Part shown: positions 61,301-64,000 of the stretch, piece by piece | How the letters are laid out: each line of letters opens with the position of its first letter | Numbering within the stretch: position 1 is the stretch's first letter | Assembly: GCA_027574665.1 (NCBI GenBank) | Contig: CM050654.1 | Location: forward strand, 11,154,142 to 11,218,141 | Reading direction: 5' to 3' | From: Rhynochetos jubatus | Lineage: Eukaryota > Chordata > Aves > Eurypygiformes > Rhynochetidae | DNA length: 64,000 nt | Translations under genes and position numbers: made by a program | The notes under the pieces: generated by a model | The model's database searches: none | The model's input: the letters and a program-made list of their open reading frames with translations, nothing else | Told to the model about the DNA's origin: nothing

Positions 61301-63108
61301 TACCCAGGACAAGTGAAGCTTTGGGGGCCAAGTGAGTAGTTGGGTTGACACTGCTGGCTACTCAGACTTCAGTTCAGAAGTAGCTGACAGTAAGATTTAT
61401 TAACCTACCAGTTGGTCGCTATCTCTACCTTTTATATTTTCTTACAGCTATCAACAACAGTGGAGGAGCCGCAAGGCAGCGGAAGGGCTGGAGAACACTG
61501 TGCTATCAGAGCACGGTCATCTCTCTCTCTCTTGCCTTTGAAAATCACTCATAAGGATGCCACAATAGGAATAGTTTAATTATCTGTGTATTATAGTGCT
61601 CCATAAATTAAACTAAGTTACACAGAGTTGTTATTCCCAAGTAAACAGTATACTACTTTCCAGGATGATAAATTTAAGCTTGGTTTTGGAAGCCTCCAGA
61701 TTCCACACAATGAGCTGAAACAGTTCCCCTGTTCTACTTTTTGAAAACTTTTCTATCAGGAGTGCTTGGATTTGGTAGGCAAAACAAGGCCAAAATTCCT
61801 TCTCCCCCGCCTTTATTAGGAAATTATTTGGTAAGCGGAGACCAGCTCTGTTCTTACATCATCTGGAGTTTATGTGCCCCAGACTTCAGGTATTCGTAGA
61901 CATCCATGTCTGAACGATCAGGTATCTTAAAGGACACTCAGGCACGTGAGACATAATATGGTCACACCTCCCACGGTCAAGTCACAGGCCAAACCCCTCT
62001 AAATTGTACAGCCAGAAACACAATCTATACTGGTTTTTTTCTTTGTTTTGTAGAGTTCATCTGCCACCTTTTTGTGGACTTCCACTCTGCATAAAACCTA
62101 CTTTATATTTTCATAAAAACTTGCATGTGTAAATGCAACTAACAATTGCAGCAGCATTTAAGAGCTTCACATTTTTAAAGACCTGTATCAATTGTGCTAT
62201 TCTTGTACTCCCATACGCCAGGGGCGTGCGTGCCTGTGCGTGCGAGCGCAGGCGGAGGCCGCAGCTAGACAGCATTCATGCTGCCACGCAGCTGTCAAAA
62301 TATTAAAATGTGGTGGTTTTTCCAATTTTAAGTGATGGAAAAGCAGGAACGCTTCCTAAATAATCTATTTGTTTAGTGTGACAACCTCTGACTTGGAGCC
62401 TGCAGAGCCGAAAGCCAAGCATATCTGCATATGCAAGGGTGCAATTTTACCAAGCTGCGGATGAGAAATGGTTTCTCTCTAGCTGTGATGGATGCACGGC
62501 GCTCAGCTCTATGTCTCACTTGCTAATTCCATTAAGAAGAAAGGAAAGCCTGGTGCACAAAGGCAGAGCAAAACTGCATTATAGTTTATATCCCATAGCT
62601 AAGCTCTGGGGCTTTATTATGCTTTAGCTATTTAGGAAATGGCTGACATGGTAGTAGACACAAAATTTAATTTAAAGGGACAATGTCAAGTGGTTTACAC
62701 TCAAAACTTAACTTACTTTGAAAACGTCCTAATCTGGAGAAGGAATCTAGTCTGAAGTTCCCATATTTTATTCCTGGGTGGGAGGGAAAGTCACTCTATA
62801 GAAATCCAGTGCCGCTGTTCAGAGTCCTGGCCGCTCTCCAGGCCTGGTACAGACAATGAAGACGACCGTGGCTGCATTCGGCGGGCTCTGTATCGAGGCG
62901 GTGAAGAAAGGGATGCATCACGCCCCAGTGCCTCTCACACGGGCTGGGTCAGTGCACCGCTGCCACTTCTCCACGTATTCTTTGACAGGCACATCTTGTT
63001 CTCCCGTTCAAAGGGATCAGTAGTTAACAATGCAGAATGGTGGGTTTTGGTAAAGTTTCTGCATAGTGTTCTTCAAACATAAATATTATGTTGTATTTAT
63101 TTTGGATT

Positions 63109-63159
63109 CCAAGACTCTTGGATTTTGAAGAGTCTCTTTGAAAAGCCCAAGACTCTTGG
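63109..63159. repeat. Two copies of CCAAGACTCTTGG
   Basis: The 13-bp word CCAAGACTCTTGG, itself an inverted repeat of CCAAG, occurs at 63109-63121 and 63147-63159. AAGAGTCTCTTTG lies between them, so the stretch can fold in several ways. No function is assigned. Confidence 0.8.
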
Positions 63160-64000
63160 ACTTTTTGTTTGTCTACAACAGCTCCCGTGGCCTTCATCCC
63201 AGAGCCCTGGCCCAGCCAAGGGAAGATGATGTGTTGACACAGATGGATTTTGCCCTTTTTGGTGGAGCGCTCAGTTTGCTTGGGCAACACAGCCATCTGC
63301 CGGATTACTCGCCCGAGCACCTCCGGTAGTGCCAGGAAAGCCCCGGTGCCAGAAAGCGGCCTGAAAAAGATCCAAGACTCACACAGATTTGAAATCCCAT
63401 GGGAAGCCGGGGGGAGAGCAGGGAACAGAGCAGCCATGAGCAGACGCGCAGCATTTTGTGCTCATTAGCGTTTCCAGGGCACAGCATCAGCATCAGCAAG
63501 AGGGGCCACGGCACTGCCTGCAAGAGAGTCCCGGGACTAGCCAAGACCACAGAAGGCACCACCCAAGGCTGCTGCCAAGGATTCCAAAAGTACGGCTCAA
63601 ACCGACCATTTACAGGTGTGTATTTTTCACCAACGGAGACTATCAAGGCTGAAAATGCCTCCTTCCCTTTTCCATCAGCTTCGTTGCGCTGCTGGCGTTC
63701 GGCTGCTGAGACTTGATCTAATCAATGCTCATATAGGGAGGTTTGTCTGCCCTGGAAGATGATATTATTGAATAGGTCTATCAAATTTGTCAGTGTCTTC
63801 GATGACAATTTTCATGAATATATAACACTGAAATATGGCTCATCCATACTGACTTATTCTTTATAGTGCTCAAAATGGCCTGAGAAAACCCTCTGTAATT
63901 TCATAATGAGAAAGGATAAAATCAGTTAGGAGGATAATTGCTAATACCCAGATCTTAAGAAGGGAATATAAATATTGAAGAATAAAAATAAATAGGCAAA

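Larger units (their letters stand above)
43469..64000 (-). other. TMEFF2: TMEFF2 large intron, continues beyond window
   Basis: More than 20.5 kb. I looked on minus for the preceding exon (the DGHYARTDYA-type linker ending in one G) and for the Kazal exons and found neither, so this is read as one intron. It holds one CR1 fragment (46056-46247), a long T-tract (58317-58348) and AT-rich blocks that could be conserved (for example 46660-46830, 48170-48480, 49900-50340, 56560-56960, 58020-58320 and 61550-61700). Confidence 0.8.

Noticed and set aside
63024..63437. 137-codon minus frame
   Set aside because: No domain, no splice context consistent with TMEFF2; contains the repeated CCAAGACTCTTGG word region.
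43469..64000. Earlier TMEFF2 exons (Kazal modules, linker exon)
   Set aside because: No minus-strand segment with the Kazal cysteine pattern or the linker sequence was found, so they must lie outside the window.

Overview
The window looks like a piece of a bird chromosome. Three observations support this. (1) The only protein-coding gene I can support is the 3' end of a vertebrate TMEFF2 (tomoregulin-2) gene, split into exons with canonical GT-AG introns. (2) The dominant mobile elements are CR1 LINEs ending in the CR1-type 8-bp 3' terminal motif (ATTCTGTG / ATTCTATG on their own strand). (3) A solitary retroviral-type LTR with TGTCACG...CA ends, as in avian endogenous retroviruses, sits inside one CR1. 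A crocodilian or turtle is not excluded by CR1 alone, but a bird fits better. There are no bacterial features (operons, RBS, CRISPR), so almost all long open frames here are chance or repeat-derived.

Layout. 1-690: composite minisatellite of 57-, 18- and 12-bp modules. 691-2740: a 2,050-bp array of exactly 205 ten-base units without a single indel, followed by a 13/17-bp derivative to 2864. 2865-5034: GC-rich unique sequence with no supported gene. 5035-5313: an older CR1 3' fragment. 5314 to about 9560: a long, decayed CR1 (minus strand) interrupted by a solo LTR at 6040-6735. About 9440-9860: a CpG-rich, promoter-like block with an X-box-like palindrome and a CTCTCGCGAGAG palindrome. 9860-16728: unique sequence, including a second, inverted copy (13735-13872) of part of the CpG-rich block. 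16729 to about 20290: a second, nearly full-length CR1 (minus strand) with an open 213-codon ORF1 N-terminus but a damaged reverse transcriptase. 20290-36060: intergenic DNA downstream of TMEFF2, alternating GC-rich stretches and AT-rich blocks that resemble conserved non-coding DNA.

TMEFF2 lies on the minus strand. Its last exon (stop codon at 36361-36363), the transmembrane exon (41720-41878) and the EGF-core exon (43345-43468) encode the C-terminal 126 residues: altered EGF-like module, membrane helix and short basic tail. The signal peptide and the two follistatin/Kazal modules should lie beyond base 64000; I found none of them in 43469-64000, which is therefore read as one intron of more than 20 kb.

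No new multi-gene system is visible. The most unusual object is the indel-free 10-bp array with its 20-bp sub-periods. Next come the CpG-rich block with its inverted partner 4 kb away, and the fold-back junction of the CR1 fragment at 46.2 kb. Statements about conservation, repeat family and regulatory binding are inferences from recognition, not from any search.
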